Both the position numbers and the translations under genes were made by a program. From Ignavibacteriaceae bacterium (GTDB lineage Bacteria; Bacteroidota; Ignavibacteria; Ignavibacteriales; Ignavibacteriaceae): a stretch of DNA of 64,000 nt. The DNA is taken from the NCBI GenBank assembly GCA_019638025.1, contig JAHBUO010000005.1, forward strand, positions 17,917 to 81,916, given 5' to 3'. Shown piece by piece: positions 45,237-54,830 of this stretch. The notes beneath the pieces were generated by a model, which saw only the letters and a program-made list of their open reading frames with translations, had not been told where the DNA came from and searched no databases. The number at the start of each line of letters is the position of its first letter. The stretch's first letter is position 1.

Positions 45237-45896
45237 CTAATCTTTCCAAATAAAATCAAACAGCAAGTAAGAAGCTGAAATCATAATAACATCATAACAA
45301 ATTAAAACAGCTACTTCGATGTAACCTTCTTCAAATGCTGTGCCATCCATCGACATTTTTGTTAGTTCAATAAGAATCAATATTAACGGTAAAAGTATCG
45401 GAAACGATAGAACGGGATATAACGTCCCTTTTGAACCAGCTTTTGCAATAATTGCGGCAATCACTGTAGAGGAGATTGCTATACCGATACTACCGAATAA
45501 AAATGCCGTCGAAAACAGCAACAAGTTTTTTATTACAAATGCATCAAATAATGCAGTATATAAATTTGCAATAACTACATTCATCGAAAAAACGAGTACC
45601 AGATTAAAAATCAATTTACCCGAAAAAACTGTCGCCGGCGAAGCAATTAATTGCAGAAGTAGCGATGTCCCTCTTTCTTCTTCAGAAACAAATGCTCTTG
45701 CCAGTCCCGACATTGCCGTAAAAAAAACTACAACCCAAAAGAGTCCACCAGAAAGATAATCGCTAATTTTTTCATTTCCGATGGAAAAAAGAATCACACT
45801 AATTGTTACTATAATGAACATCAAAAGTGAGTTGATTGCGTAACGTGTTCGCAATTCGGAGGCTAAATCTTTTCTAAAAAGTGCAATTGATGTCAT
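45237..45896 (-). CDS. ccmB: ABC transporter permease CcmB
   Basis: A 219-residue membrane protein of six helices, with the CcmB-type N-terminal FRKDLASELRTRYA and FVSEEERGTS segments. With CcmA it forms the ABC module that releases haem-loaded CcmE from CcmC. It starts 1 nt after the ccmA stop. Confidence 0.92.
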   Translation of the reverse strand: MTSIALFRKDLASELRTRYAINSLLMFIIVTISVILFSIGNEKISDYLSGGLFWVVVFFTAMSGLARAFVSEEERGTSLLLQLIASPATVFSGKLIFNLVLVFSMNVVIANLYTALFDAFVIKNLLLFSTAFLFGSIGIAISSTVIAAIIAKAGSKGTLYPVLSFPILLPLILILIELTKMSMDGTAFEEGYIEVAVLICYDVIMISASYLLFDFIWKD

Positions 45897-45897
45897 T

Positions 45898-46539
45898 CTA
45901 AAACTGCTCGCTCTTATAATTAGTTAATTCTAAAACCGATGAACATAGGGCTAAGTCGCTATCATCATTTGATGCTATAATTATTATTGATTTTTTCGCT
46001 TCTTCACCGATGATTTTGTATACTTTTTCTTTACCGGAATTATCTAAATTGGAAATCGGTTCATCTAAAATTACAAGTGCAGGGGAATGCATCAAGGCAA
46101 ATAGAAACTTTAATCTTTGTTTCATCCCGGAGGAATACGCCTTAACAAAATCTTTTTTCCTATCGAAGAGAAGGAATTCATTAAGAAGATAATCTATTTT
46201 TGCTTGGTTATATTTTACTCCTCTAATTTCAGCAAAAAACTTAAGATTCTCTTCTGCAGTAAATTCGTCATACAAAACGAGATATGGAGAAACAAATCCG
46301 ATATGATTGTGAAGTTCTTCAGACTCAATTTCACGTCCATTCAAAGTGTGTGTAATTTTACCTGAAGATGGGGATATAATTCCACACAAACATTTTACAA
46401 AAGTAGATTTTCCGGAGCCATTTGGACCCGCAATGCCCCAAATGCCGGGTTGTTCACAATTAAGAGAAACATTTTTAAATATCAGTCTTCTTCCAAAAGT
46501 TTTTGTAATAGAATCAACATTAAGCGTATAACTAATCAT
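45898..46539 (-). CDS. ccmA: ABC transporter ATPase CcmA
   Basis: A 213-residue ATPase: Walker A GPNGSGKST (38-46), Q-loop region GFVSPYLVLYDE, signature SSGMKQRLKF and Walker B ALVILDEP. By itself the sequence could be any small ABC ATPase; ccmBCDEF downstream identify it. Its start overlaps the metalloprotease gene by 8 nt, tying the ccm genes to the upstream secreted-protein genes. Confidence 0.93.
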   Translation of the reverse strand: MISYTLNVDSITKTFGRRLIFKNVSLNCEQPGIWGIAGPNGSGKSTFVKCLCGIISPSSGKITHTLNGREIESEELHNHIGFVSPYLVLYDEFTAEENLKFFAEIRGVKYNQAKIDYLLNEFLLFDRKKDFVKAYSSGMKQRLKFLFALMHSPALVILDEPISNLDNSGKEKVYKIIGEEAKKSIIIIASNDDSDLALCSSVLELTNYKSEQF

Positions 46540-48235
46540 TTAGAATTACAAACTTTCCTTTTTGAGAATTATCTTTTTGATTGATGAAATAGATATAAAT
46601 CCCTGATGGTAATTTATTTCCACTATTATCCTTTGCGTTCCATCGAATCCGCTTCTTCGCAAAATCTACTGTCAATACTGATGAATATACTAAATCCATA
46701 GAAATAGAATAAACAAAGAGCTCGGCACTTGAATTTATTGTTTTTTCCAATGAAAAATTTAAGTAATTCGATTTTGAATAAAAAAATGGAGACGGATAAG
46801 GGAGCCCTATCTCTCTAGAAGTAAAACTACCATCTTTTGCTAATTCATTATTAATAAATTCGGCTGTACTCCATAATGATGGCTGAGAGGTCTCTAACTT
46901 TGCAAAGTAATTATCTGTTATCTTAAAACTTCCGTTGGAGTTATAATTATACAAAGTATATTTTAGATTTATTGTACTTGATGGAGCAGAAATTGCTCCT
47001 TCTATATCTGAGCTTACAAGAGCCACCACAACTGAGTCAAGGTTAGAGCTATTCACAAAACAAATAAAAGATGATGCAGCTGGATTTATATTTGAAGAAA
47101 TCGATTTCTCTCCCCCAGAAAATACTGTCCCCATTTTAATTTTTACTTGTGGATAAGAATTAGATTCCTTAAAATATTTATTCGATTCCGCTCGATGTCC
47201 TGAAAAGAACGTCCATATATTAAACGTGCTAAGTGCTTCAAGGAATCCATAGTTCGAATTAATTTCCAATAAACTTTTATCAATTGCCTGAAGTGCCCTT
47301 AGATTATTGTCCCTCATCAACTCCCATTGTCTTTTGAGAATTTCGAAACCAAAATTTTCATTTAAAAAGATATTCCAAATTGCAAGATTATAACCATCGT
47401 TTTTGCCAAAAGCTTTATCAGTATAATTAAAATATATACCGGAATTATCTCGCATATAAGCGTAGTAGTCATTTATGGAATCATAGACGAATTCCTCCAT
47501 TGCAGTGGAAGTAATTTCATAAAAAAATTCATCGAGAATCGTCTCATTTTCAACTCTAACTATATAATTTCCCATTTGAATAGCGTGGTGAAACTCGTGT
47601 GCAATTGTTACCCTTGCGGCATCAATTCCGCGAGTATAATATCCTGCAAAATCGTTATCGACAACAATATAGCTAATAAACCTTTTGGAACCGCCTACAA
47701 CTTCTATTTCCGGTTGTGTGTATCCATATAAACCTGACAAATCTAGTATATAAACATCGTATTTATCATCGCCACCGGCACCACCATCGTGTGGCGGAGG
47801 CGGATAACCAAGAAAATTGACTTCATAATTGTATGCTGAATCGCACGCTTTAGCAAATTCATTTACATCGTATTGTGGAGCAGATGTTCCACTTTTTCTG
47901 AAATGAATTCTAAATAGATTTTGAGGTGAAACTATACTTGTATCAAGAGTAGGTCGAGATAATACTTTTCCAACCAGTTTTTGTTGATTTTCATCGAGCT
48001 GATTGAACTCAGAATGCAATACTACCGATGCACCAAAACCACACTTGTGTACTTTGTTCTCCGAAGAATCTTTTAATTGAAAAGCTAAGTATGAATCAGA
48101 AATTTCATTTTGGTGAGTATTAATTACAAAATTTATTAATGAATCTATACGTGATTTATCTTGTGCGAGTGAACGCACAGAGAGAACAATCATTCCTATG
48201 GAAAAAAAAATTACAATTTTTCTAAGACTAAACAC
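46532..48235 (-). CDS. Secreted zinc metalloprotease with T9SS-type sorting tail
   Basis: A 567-residue exported protein. After a signal peptide (IVIFFSIGMIVLSVRSLAQ) comes a catalytic domain with the zinc motif HEFHH (His213, Glu214, His217) in VTIAHEFHHAIQMGN and a Glu in EITSTAMEEF about 25 residues later as a probable third ligand. It resembles the MXAN_6640-type putative metalloproteases. The last 85 residues (LPYPSPFFYSKSNYLNF ... GKFVILND) form a T9SS type A-like sorting domain. It overlaps the FG-GAP gene (25 nt) and ccmA (8 nt). Confidence 0.88.
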   Translation of the reverse strand: MFSLRKIVIFFSIGMIVLSVRSLAQDKSRIDSLINFVINTHQNEISDSYLAFQLKDSSENKVHKCGFGASVVLHSEFNQLDENQQKLVGKVLSRPTLDTSIVSPQNLFRIHFRKSGTSAPQYDVNEFAKACDSAYNYEVNFLGYPPPPHDGGAGGDDKYDVYILDLSGLYGYTQPEIEVVGGSKRFISYIVVDNDFAGYYTRGIDAARVTIAHEFHHAIQMGNYIVRVENETILDEFFYEITSTAMEEFVYDSINDYYAYMRDNSGIYFNYTDKAFGKNDGYNLAIWNIFLNENFGFEILKRQWELMRDNNLRALQAIDKSLLEINSNYGFLEALSTFNIWTFFSGHRAESNKYFKESNSYPQVKIKMGTVFSGGEKSISSNINPAASSFICFVNSSNLDSVVVALVSSDIEGAISAPSSTINLKYTLYNYNSNGSFKITDNYFAKLETSQPSLWSTAEFINNELAKDGSFTSREIGLPYPSPFFYSKSNYLNFSLEKTINSSAELFVYSISMDLVYSSVLTVDFAKKRIRWNAKDNSGNKLPSGIYIYFINQKDNSQKGKFVILND

Positions 48236-50328
48236 TTTTCCTCTTTTGTAGTGTATAGAGTATAGTAATTGTTGGCTCCAAACCTTTGAACAATATAGTT
48301 TTCAAGACTTTCAATTGTTTTTATGTCATTAATCAGCAATTTATTTTTCTTTTTTAAGTATTGAACAGAACTCAATTTTTTTTCATTTGGTAAATATAGA
48401 AATAATTTATTCAATGAAGCGGGTTTAAAGTCACCCCCGAATATCATCCCGCTAAGATCATAAAATGATTTATTTCTTTCATCAGAGGGAATTACATCAA
48501 TTAACTTCTGATTATTAAGTACTATTGATAAATTTCCATTTTCAGAAATTTCGGATATCATCAATTCATTGTCAGTATTAAACCAATCGAATACTGTACG
48601 AATTATTGGTTGTTTCTTACTTTCATTATAAGCAAAAATAATTTCTTCCTTCTTATAGTCAGATTTATCAGTATATACTAAGAAATAACTTCCCTTCGAG
48701 TACTTCCAAAAAGAGAGAGAAGAATTACTTAAAAATCTTGCATCCGTCACATTTGATGATATACCTGACGATGTTGTGGCGGAATATCGAAAATCTTTAA
48801 ATGAAAAAGAGGTAACTTTTAGCGTTCCACTTTTTATGTGCAACACACTAAACTCATCAATTTGAGATTGATTTAGTTGAGGGATATAAATATCTAAAAT
48901 ATTTCCATCAGTATATTGATAACTCCGCTTATATGTAAATTGTTCAAGGTCTATTTCAAAAATGCCTATTACTCTCTCATTCTTATTATAGAAATAAACT
49001 TTCTTTATAAAAGGATGTTCATCGTTCAACTTATAATTTGAATAATCAAGATACATAGGAACTGAATACAAAATAGTTGGTATACCGGACTTATCTCTTA
49101 TAACCATATCGAAAGAATGATTTTCAGAATTGATGTAGCAAAAATCATTTATTCCATCATCAGCATAATCAAACGATTGAATTTGCTTAGGTTTACCACC
49201 AAAGTAGAGTTTTGTAAAATTTGAAAATGAGATAAGATTATGAAAAAAATATGCTTTCCCAACATTTGTCAAGACCGCAAAGCCATCCATAAACTTACTA
49301 TAAAATGGTATTAAGTCAACAATACCTTTTTGCTTAAAGTAAACAAATTCTTTTTGAAGCGTTTCTTCTTCTCCTTTAAAGAGAATAGATACTGATGAAT
49401 TTTGTTTATTAAAATATACCAATCCAATTTTTCCATCTCGATTGAAATCACCATAGATGAACTTATCAACTTCATGATTAGTTTTAATAATTGTTTGTTG
49501 TTCAAACGATGAAGTACCGTCACCGTATTGTATTACGATAGATTTGCCGAATGAAAAAAGTAAATCAGGATAAGAATCTAAATTAAAATCAACTGTTTGC
49601 AAATTATTAATCGGTTGGGAGAGAACTATTTTCCGCTCGAGTCTAAAATCGCCTCGAGAGTTATTGTAAAAATAATGGAGCGAATAATTATTTACATCAA
49701 AGGCTACAATGTCCGGATATCCATCACTGTTCAAATCAATAAATATTGCTTGAGAATAATTTTCGCTTGGACTTATCTTCTTCTCAGTAAATCCGGATTC
49801 GGATTGAAAGAGTATTGATAAACCTTGAAATGCGGCTCCACTGATTAATACTTCATCTCTTCCATTTCTATTTATATCAGCGACAGAGATATTTTCCGGA
49901 TATGATTGAAACTTCAATCTCTTAGAAATTAAATTATTCCCTTTCCCTTTGAATTTAATTAAACCAACGGTTCTCTCACTTCTTGATGCAAAAATGTGAG
50001 CATATCTTTTGCCATAAAAGTCATAAATTGGAATTAATGCTGTAATTTTAGGGAGTTTTATAGAATTATAACCTATAGAAAATTTCCCTTCCGGCTCCCC
50101 TAAAAGAGTGGCAGCTTTGTACTCAGAATTATTCAACAAGAGTAAATCATTATAGGAATCAGCATTAAAATTCAGAGCATAAAATGAATCAAAATTGTTG
50201 GGGATATCAAACGATTCATATTTGCAAAAACCATTTAAATAGAATTGAGGGAATGCGTCTACAAAAATAAAGAGGAAATAAAGGAGTAGTTTAAATTTCT
50301 TTGGTTCTAAGCTTAAGTCGATTTTCAC
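48211..50328 (-). CDS. Exported FG-GAP/VCBS repeat beta-propeller protein
   Basis: A protein of about 705 residues with a hydrophobic N-terminus (LLLYFLFIFVDAFPQF) and at least six FG-GAP/VCBS motifs of the type DxNxDGxxD (DINRNGRDEVL, DLNSDGYPDIV, DFNLDSYPDLL, DFNRDGKIGLV, DYADDGINDFC, NFNADSYNDLL). It forms a calcium-binding beta-propeller. It lacks a clear T9SS tail. GTG at 50326-50328 is used: it leaves a 38-nt overlap with the thioesterase, whereas upstream in-frame ATGs (50346, 50364) overlap by 56-74 nt and precede the signal by a long charged stretch. The start is uncertain. Function is unknown; adhesion is possible. Confidence 0.82.
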   Translation of the reverse strand: MKIDLSLEPKKFKLLLYFLFIFVDAFPQFYLNGFCKYESFDIPNNFDSFYALNFNADSYNDLLLLNNSEYKAATLLGEPEGKFSIGYNSIKLPKITALIPIYDFYGKRYAHIFASRSERTVGLIKFKGKGNNLISKRLKFQSYPENISVADINRNGRDEVLISGAAFQGLSILFQSESGFTEKKISPSENYSQAIFIDLNSDGYPDIVAFDVNNYSLHYFYNNSRGDFRLERKIVLSQPINNLQTVDFNLDSYPDLLFSFGKSIVIQYGDGTSSFEQQTIIKTNHEVDKFIYGDFNRDGKIGLVYFNKQNSSVSILFKGEEETLQKEFVYFKQKGIVDLIPFYSKFMDGFAVLTNVGKAYFFHNLISFSNFTKLYFGGKPKQIQSFDYADDGINDFCYINSENHSFDMVIRDKSGIPTILYSVPMYLDYSNYKLNDEHPFIKKVYFYNKNERVIGIFEIDLEQFTYKRSYQYTDGNILDIYIPQLNQSQIDEFSVLHIKSGTLKVTSFSFKDFRYSATTSSGISSNVTDARFLSNSSLSFWKYSKGSYFLVYTDKSDYKKEEIIFAYNESKKQPIIRTVFDWFNTDNELMISEISENGNLSIVLNNQKLIDVIPSDERNKSFYDLSGMIFGGDFKPASLNKLFLYLPNEKKLSSVQYLKKKNKLLINDIKTIESLENYIVQRFGANNYYTLYTTKEEKCLVLEKL

Positions 50329-50773
50329 GTCTGAGTAAGGCTTCATCAAATCTTCTTTTTTCATCTTCAGTTACAGGAACTACTTGTGGAGCTTGTACCG
50401 GTTTTCCATTTTCATCAACACCAACAAATGTAAGATAGGCAGTATTTGAATGAATCTTCTTTCCGGATTTATACGATTCAGCATAAACTTTTACTCCAAC
50501 TTCCATTGAAGTATTAAACACCCGATTTAATGATGCAGAAAGAGAGACTACTTCACCTAATTTTATGGGATGATGAAAATCAATTTTATCAACCGATGCG
50601 GTTACACAAACTCTTTGAGAGTGTTTTGCCGCACAAAGCGCAGCACATATATCAATCCAATGCATTAGCTGTCCCCCCAACAAATTACCTAATTGATTAG
50701 TATGATTGGGAAGAACTAACTCTGTCATTATTATTGTTGAATCAGATACTACTTTTGAATTTGTATTGCTCAT
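50291..50773 (-). CDS. Acyl-CoA thioesterase, hotdog fold (YciA/ACOT7-like)
   Basis: A 160-residue single hotdog domain: VLPNHTNQLGNLLGGQLMHW (active-site Asn and Gly-rich loop), Asp in WIDICAALCA, then DKIDFHHPIKLGEVV. It would hydrolyse acyl-CoA. It begins with a 1-nt overlap of the bamD stop (TAATG), so it is translationally coupled to bamD. Confidence 0.92.
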   Translation of the reverse strand: MSNTNSKVVSDSTIIMTELVLPNHTNQLGNLLGGQLMHWIDICAALCAAKHSQRVCVTASVDKIDFHHPIKLGEVVSLSASLNRVFNTSMEVGVKVYAESYKSGKKIHSNTAYLTFVGVDENGKPVQAPQVVPVTEDEKRRFDEALLRRENRLKLRTKEI

Positions 50774-51525
50774 TATAATAAATTTTTCTTTGCCAGTTCA
50801 TCTCTAATTTTTAGAGCGTCAGAATATCCTGAATCTTGAGGATATTTAGAGAGATAAATATTTAGTTCTTTAGATGCATCATTAAATTTTTCACGTTTTA
50901 AAAGAAGTTTAATTTTGTTGAATGAGGCTTTGGGTGCAAAATCTGTATCGTGATAAATCTCAGTTACATTTGTGTAATATTTTACGGCTGCAGTATAATA
51001 CTCAAGCTTTTCATAAATAACAGCACTTGTAAATTCTTTCTGTGCAAGCTTATTATTTAACTCGGTTATTTTAGTCTCAGCTTCAGGTACTCGAGCATCC
51101 GTTGGGAAGAAATCAATAAATGCTTGAAATTCTTCGATACTCTTTTTTGTGTATCTCTGATCGAGGGTATAGTCCGGAGAGAGTTGATAATATGTTTCAG
51201 CTAGTTGATATTGGGCTTCAATCACAAATTCACTTGCGGGCATATTTTTGATTAATCGGCTGTACTCAAAAGCTGCCATGATAAATTCTTTTCGCTTAAA
51301 TCTTGAATTTGCAAGATAATATTGTGCATCATCAATCACTTCACTTCCGGGGAATTGAAGCAAGATTGATTCAAATTCAGCAATTGCTAAATCATAGGTC
51401 TCTTCATTAAATAATGAAATTGCATATTGAAGACGCTCGGTAGAAGTCATATTTGCTGTATCAACTGAGGCTGAACATCCGGCAAAGATGAGAGATATTG
51501 TAATTATTAAAAGACTTTTTTTCAT
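50773..51525 (-). CDS. bamD: Outer-membrane assembly lipoprotein BamD
   Basis: A 250-residue lipoprotein with lipobox IFAGC (Cys17) and five TPR repeats, the BamD/ComL layout (LQYAISLFNEETYDLAIAEF, AQYYLANSRFKRKEFIMAAF, AEFQAFIDFFP-like). It is the essential partner of BamA in outer-membrane protein insertion. BamA is not in the window; the two PpiC foldases at 34 and 55 kb act on the same pathway. No SD is evident. Confidence 0.93.
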   Translation of the reverse strand: MKKSLLIITISLIFAGCSASVDTANMTSTERLQYAISLFNEETYDLAIAEFESILLQFPGSEVIDDAQYYLANSRFKRKEFIMAAFEYSRLIKNMPASEFVIEAQYQLAETYYQLSPDYTLDQRYTKKSIEEFQAFIDFFPTDARVPEAETKITELNNKLAQKEFTSAVIYEKLEYYTAAVKYYTNVTEIYHDTDFAPKASFNKIKLLLKREKFNDASKELNIYLSKYPQDSGYSDALKIRDELAKKNLL

Positions 51526-51591
51526 TTATTTTGCTTTGATTTTAATTTGGAAAATTAAGTAAAACTGCTTCCTTCTCAAAGGTAAATTTTA

Positions 51592-52194
51592 TTACTTACT
51601 CCGCACAGAGAAGAAAAGATAGACGATTGCTGCGGCAGAAGTTAACACAATAATCGGCTCAATTAATGATGAAAATTGTGGTGGTTCAGGAACATTTCCT
51701 TTTGTAAACGGTAACGAATTTTCTTCAATTGAAGCAATGGTCCCATAGCTGATTGTATCTGTTTTGCTCACAGAAAAATTTTCGTTTTTTATTTTATCAG
51801 AATCAAACAAAAAACTACCTTCAACCAAAACTGTCCGCTCGATAAAATAATCACCGAAAAAACCTCTCTTTTCGGGTGAACTATAAGAGACTGTTATTCG
51901 ATTTACGTTGAAGTTTACATTTGGAGTTTCAGTAATTTGCCTTTGTCGCTTCAGCCCTAATTCATCAAATTTTGCTGATACAAAGTTTGCAAAGATTGAA
52001 TATTCCCCGGCTAATGAATTTGTAAAATATTTTGCATTCAAACTTAATAATTCTGATTTCTCTACTTTAATTAACTTCTCCAATAAACCAAAAGTGATTT
52101 GCAAGTTTGAGTTTTGCAGCTCAGTTCCATTTGTGTAAGAATTATTAAATAATATAGCAATCAACAAAAACAGAAGTGATTTCTTCATCATCAT
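51592..52194 (-). CDS. Hypothetical secreted protein with C-terminal membrane anchor
   Basis: A 200-residue protein, not recognised. It has a signal peptide (after MMMKKSLLFLLIAILFNNSYTNG) and a C-terminal hydrophobic helix (IEPIIVLTSAAAIVYLFFSV) ending in a short basic tail. The middle is beta-rich (VNFNVNRITVSYSS, FIERTVLVEGSFLF). Tandem ATGs at 52194, 52191 and 52188 make the exact start uncertain. It precedes bamD by 66 nt and could be an envelope-assembly accessory. Confidence 0.72.
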   Translation of the reverse strand: MMMKKSLLFLLIAILFNNSYTNGTELQNSNLQITFGLLEKLIKVEKSELLSLNAKYFTNSLAGEYSIFANFVSAKFDELGLKRQRQITETPNVNFNVNRITVSYSSPEKRGFFGDYFIERTVLVEGSFLFDSDKIKNENFSVSKTDTISYGTIASIEENSLPFTKGNVPEPPQFSSLIEPIIVLTSAAAIVYLFFSVRSK

Positions 52195-52278
52195 CTTATT
52201 AAATATTATAAAACAAATCCCCGGAGTTAATTTTAACTCTGGGGATAAAATACTGCAAATCAGTATAATAAATCAATT

Positions 52279-53130
52279 TTACATTCTCTGTGAAATTAAT
52301 CTTAAACGATTTACTCGCTCTTCAATCGGGGGGTGAGTTGAGAATAATTTGGTAACACCACCACCTGATAATGGGCTGACAATAAACATGTGAGCCGTTG
52401 CTGGTTTTGCATCTTCTATCGGTCTAATTTCATTTGCTTGAACCAATTTATTTAATGCAGAGGCTAATCCCATCGGGTTTCCGGTGATTTCTGCCCCCCC
52501 TTCATCTGCTAAAAACTCTCTTGATCTTGATATTGCTAATTGTAATAATGTTGCAGCAATAGGTGCTAAAATAATCATAACTAAAGAACCAATCGCGCTT
52601 CCCCCCTCTTCTCTATCGCTACTTCGACCACCAAACATCATCGCCCAACTTGCCATTTGTGCAAGGTAAGTAATTGTTCCAACAAATGTTGCTGCTATTG
52701 TTCCAATTAATATATCTCTATGCTTAATATGAGCAAGTTCATGGGCAATAACACCTGCTAGTTCATCATTATTTAAGATTTTTAATATTCCGGTTGTAAC
52801 GGCTACAGCGGCATTATTTGGATTTCTTCCTGTCGCGAATGCATTTGGAGTAGGATTATCAATCACATAAACTCTTGGCATAGGGAGTGCAGCTCTTGCT
52901 GACAAATCTTGCACCATTGAAAATAATTTAGGAGCGGCTTGAGCGTCAACTTGACGGGCTTTGTACATAGCCAAAACTATTTTATCAGAAAACCAATAAG
53001 AACCAAAATTCATAATTAGCGCAAAAACAAAAGCAATCATTAATCCTGATTGTCCTCCCAAAAGATTTCCGACAAACAGAAAAAGTACGGTCATTAGTGT
53101 CATTAGGAATACTGTCTTTAGCGTATTCAT
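52279..53130 (-). CDS. htpX: Membrane protease HtpX (M48 family)
   Basis: A 283-residue membrane zinc protease for quality control of membrane proteins. Two N-terminal helices precede HExxH (His130, Glu131, His134 in GVIAHELAHIKH); further membrane helices follow, and REFLADEGGAEITGNP supplies the third ligand. The FATGRNPNNAAVAVTTG segment is characteristic. A strong SD (GGAGGT) precedes the ATG. The first gene of its strand run; gene spacing (84 nt) allows a separate transcript from the next. Confidence 0.96.
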   Translation of the reverse strand: MNTLKTVFLMTLMTVLFLFVGNLLGGQSGLMIAFVFALIMNFGSYWFSDKIVLAMYKARQVDAQAAPKLFSMVQDLSARAALPMPRVYVIDNPTPNAFATGRNPNNAAVAVTTGILKILNNDELAGVIAHELAHIKHRDILIGTIAATFVGTITYLAQMASWAMMFGGRSSDREEGGSAIGSLVMIILAPIAATLLQLAISRSREFLADEGGAEITGNPMGLASALNKLVQANEIRPIEDAKPATAHMFIVSPLSGGGVTKLFSTHPPIEERVNRLRLISQRM

Positions 53131-53269
53131 ACTACCTCCAAATTCTAAATTAAAATATAGTAAAGCTAATAATTAAGTGTTATTCTATCAATAAAAATCA
53201 ACTGTCTATTGTTCAGTTATTTGACGAAAAAATCATAAAATGGTTTCACCGCAAGTTTTTTAATTGAAA

Positions 53270-54823
53270 TTATGAAAGGAATTTCATAACACCATCAGCA
53301 CTGTTTTCTCCATCGATAGCTGCAGAGACAATTCCACCTGCATAACCGGCCCCCTCACCAGCCGGAAATAAACCCTCGATTTCAGTATGCATAAAAGTCT
53401 CTCTGTCTCTCGGAATTCGAATTGGAGAACTTGTTCGCGACTCAATGGCATGCATTTGGGCTTCCTCAGTGATGTAACCTTTCATCCTCTTATTAAACTC
53501 GTATAATGCACCCTTTAAAGAGTTAACAATAAAATTTGGTAAAAGTTCATGAAGTGGGGATGAGATTATACCGGGAATATAAGAGGACCTTGCAAGAGTC
53601 TGGGAGAACTTATTATTTAAAAAATCAGTAACGCGTTGAGTAGGAGCTGATTGTGTTTCCCCGGCTGCTTCAAATACTTTTTGCTCAAGTTCTGATTGAA
53701 ATTCTAACCCTTCAAAAACTCCATACTTTGCATAATTTGATAAATCACTAGGTCCGACGGTCACAACAAATCCTGAGTTTGCGAACGGAGAATTTCTTCT
53801 GGATAATGACATTCCATTTACAACCAACTCACCAGGAGCTGTAGCTGCGGGGACTATTATTCCACCGGGGCACATACAGAATGAGAATACCCCTCTATTT
53901 CCTACCTGACAAGTTAAACTATAACTCGCTGAAGGTAGATTTTCATTTTTTTCCGGAGAGTGATATTGAATTTCATCAATTAATTTTTGTGGATGTTCGA
54001 TGCGCACACCCATTGCAAATGGTTTTGATTCTATAGCAATTTTTTTTGAATTTAATATTCGATAAATATCTCGAGCAGAATGTCCTGTAGCAAGAATTGT
54101 TGCATCTCCGGTAAGTTCAGATTCATCATTAACCAATACACCAAGAATCTTATTATTCTTTACAATAAAATCTGTTACTCGGGACTCAAATTTAATTTCC
54201 CCACCGAATTCCAAAATAGTATCCCTAATTGCTTTCACAATTTTTGGCAACTTATTGGAGCCGATGTGAGGATGAGCATCAATAAGAATATCCTCCGATG
54301 CCCCATGATTTACAAATGTTGATAATATTTTTTTTACATCACCGCGCTTTGTTGAGCGAGTGTACAATTTTCCATCACTATAGGTACCCGCCCCGCCTTC
54401 ACCGAAACAGTAATTCGAATTTGGGTCAACGATATGATCCTGCTGTAAGTTTCTTATATCTTTTCGTCTTGATTGAACATCTTTCCCTCTTTCGATTACG
54501 ATTGGTTTAATACCATATTCGAGTAATCTTAGAGCTGCGAATAAACCGGCAGGACCACTTCCAACTATAATTACTTTCTTTTGTGTAGATGCAGTTTTGT
54601 AAATAGTTTTTGGAGAATCAATCAATGGTTTTTCATTAATATAAACCTCAAGAAGTAGACGAAAAACAACTTGACGCTTACGTGCATCAATCGAACGCCT
54701 GAGTATTTTTACTGCCGTAAGAGCATCTACACTAATTTTTAATTTTCTGATCACAATGCTTTTAACGGCTTCGGAATTAAATACTTCAGCAGGCAAAACA
54801 GTCAGTTCAATTTGTTTAATCAT
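53270..54823 (-). CDS. FAD-dependent oxidoreductase, COG2509-like (uncharacterised)
   Basis: A 517-residue flavoprotein with an N-terminal S4-like or alpha/beta region (1-85), dinucleotide motif VGSGPAGLFAALRL at about 90-103, then FGEGGAGTYSDGKLYTR, a motif diagnostic for this family, ATGHSARDIY, and the C-terminal FPAGEGAGYAGGIVSAAIDG. The substrate and electron partner are unknown. It starts 7 nt after the second PpiC gene. Confidence 0.87.
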   Translation of the reverse strand: MIKQIELTVLPAEVFNSEAVKSIVIRKLKISVDALTAVKILRRSIDARKRQVVFRLLLEVYINEKPLIDSPKTIYKTASTQKKVIIVGSGPAGLFAALRLLEYGIKPIVIERGKDVQSRRKDIRNLQQDHIVDPNSNYCFGEGGAGTYSDGKLYTRSTKRGDVKKILSTFVNHGASEDILIDAHPHIGSNKLPKIVKAIRDTILEFGGEIKFESRVTDFIVKNNKILGVLVNDESELTGDATILATGHSARDIYRILNSKKIAIESKPFAMGVRIEHPQKLIDEIQYHSPEKNENLPSASYSLTCQVGNRGVFSFCMCPGGIIVPAATAPGELVVNGMSLSRRNSPFANSGFVVTVGPSDLSNYAKYGVFEGLEFQSELEQKVFEAAGETQSAPTQRVTDFLNNKFSQTLARSSYIPGIISSPLHELLPNFIVNSLKGALYEFNKRMKGYITEEAQMHAIESRTSSPIRIPRDRETFMHTEIEGLFPAGEGAGYAGGIVSAAIDGENSADGVMKFLS

Positions 54824-54830
54824 CTATTAA

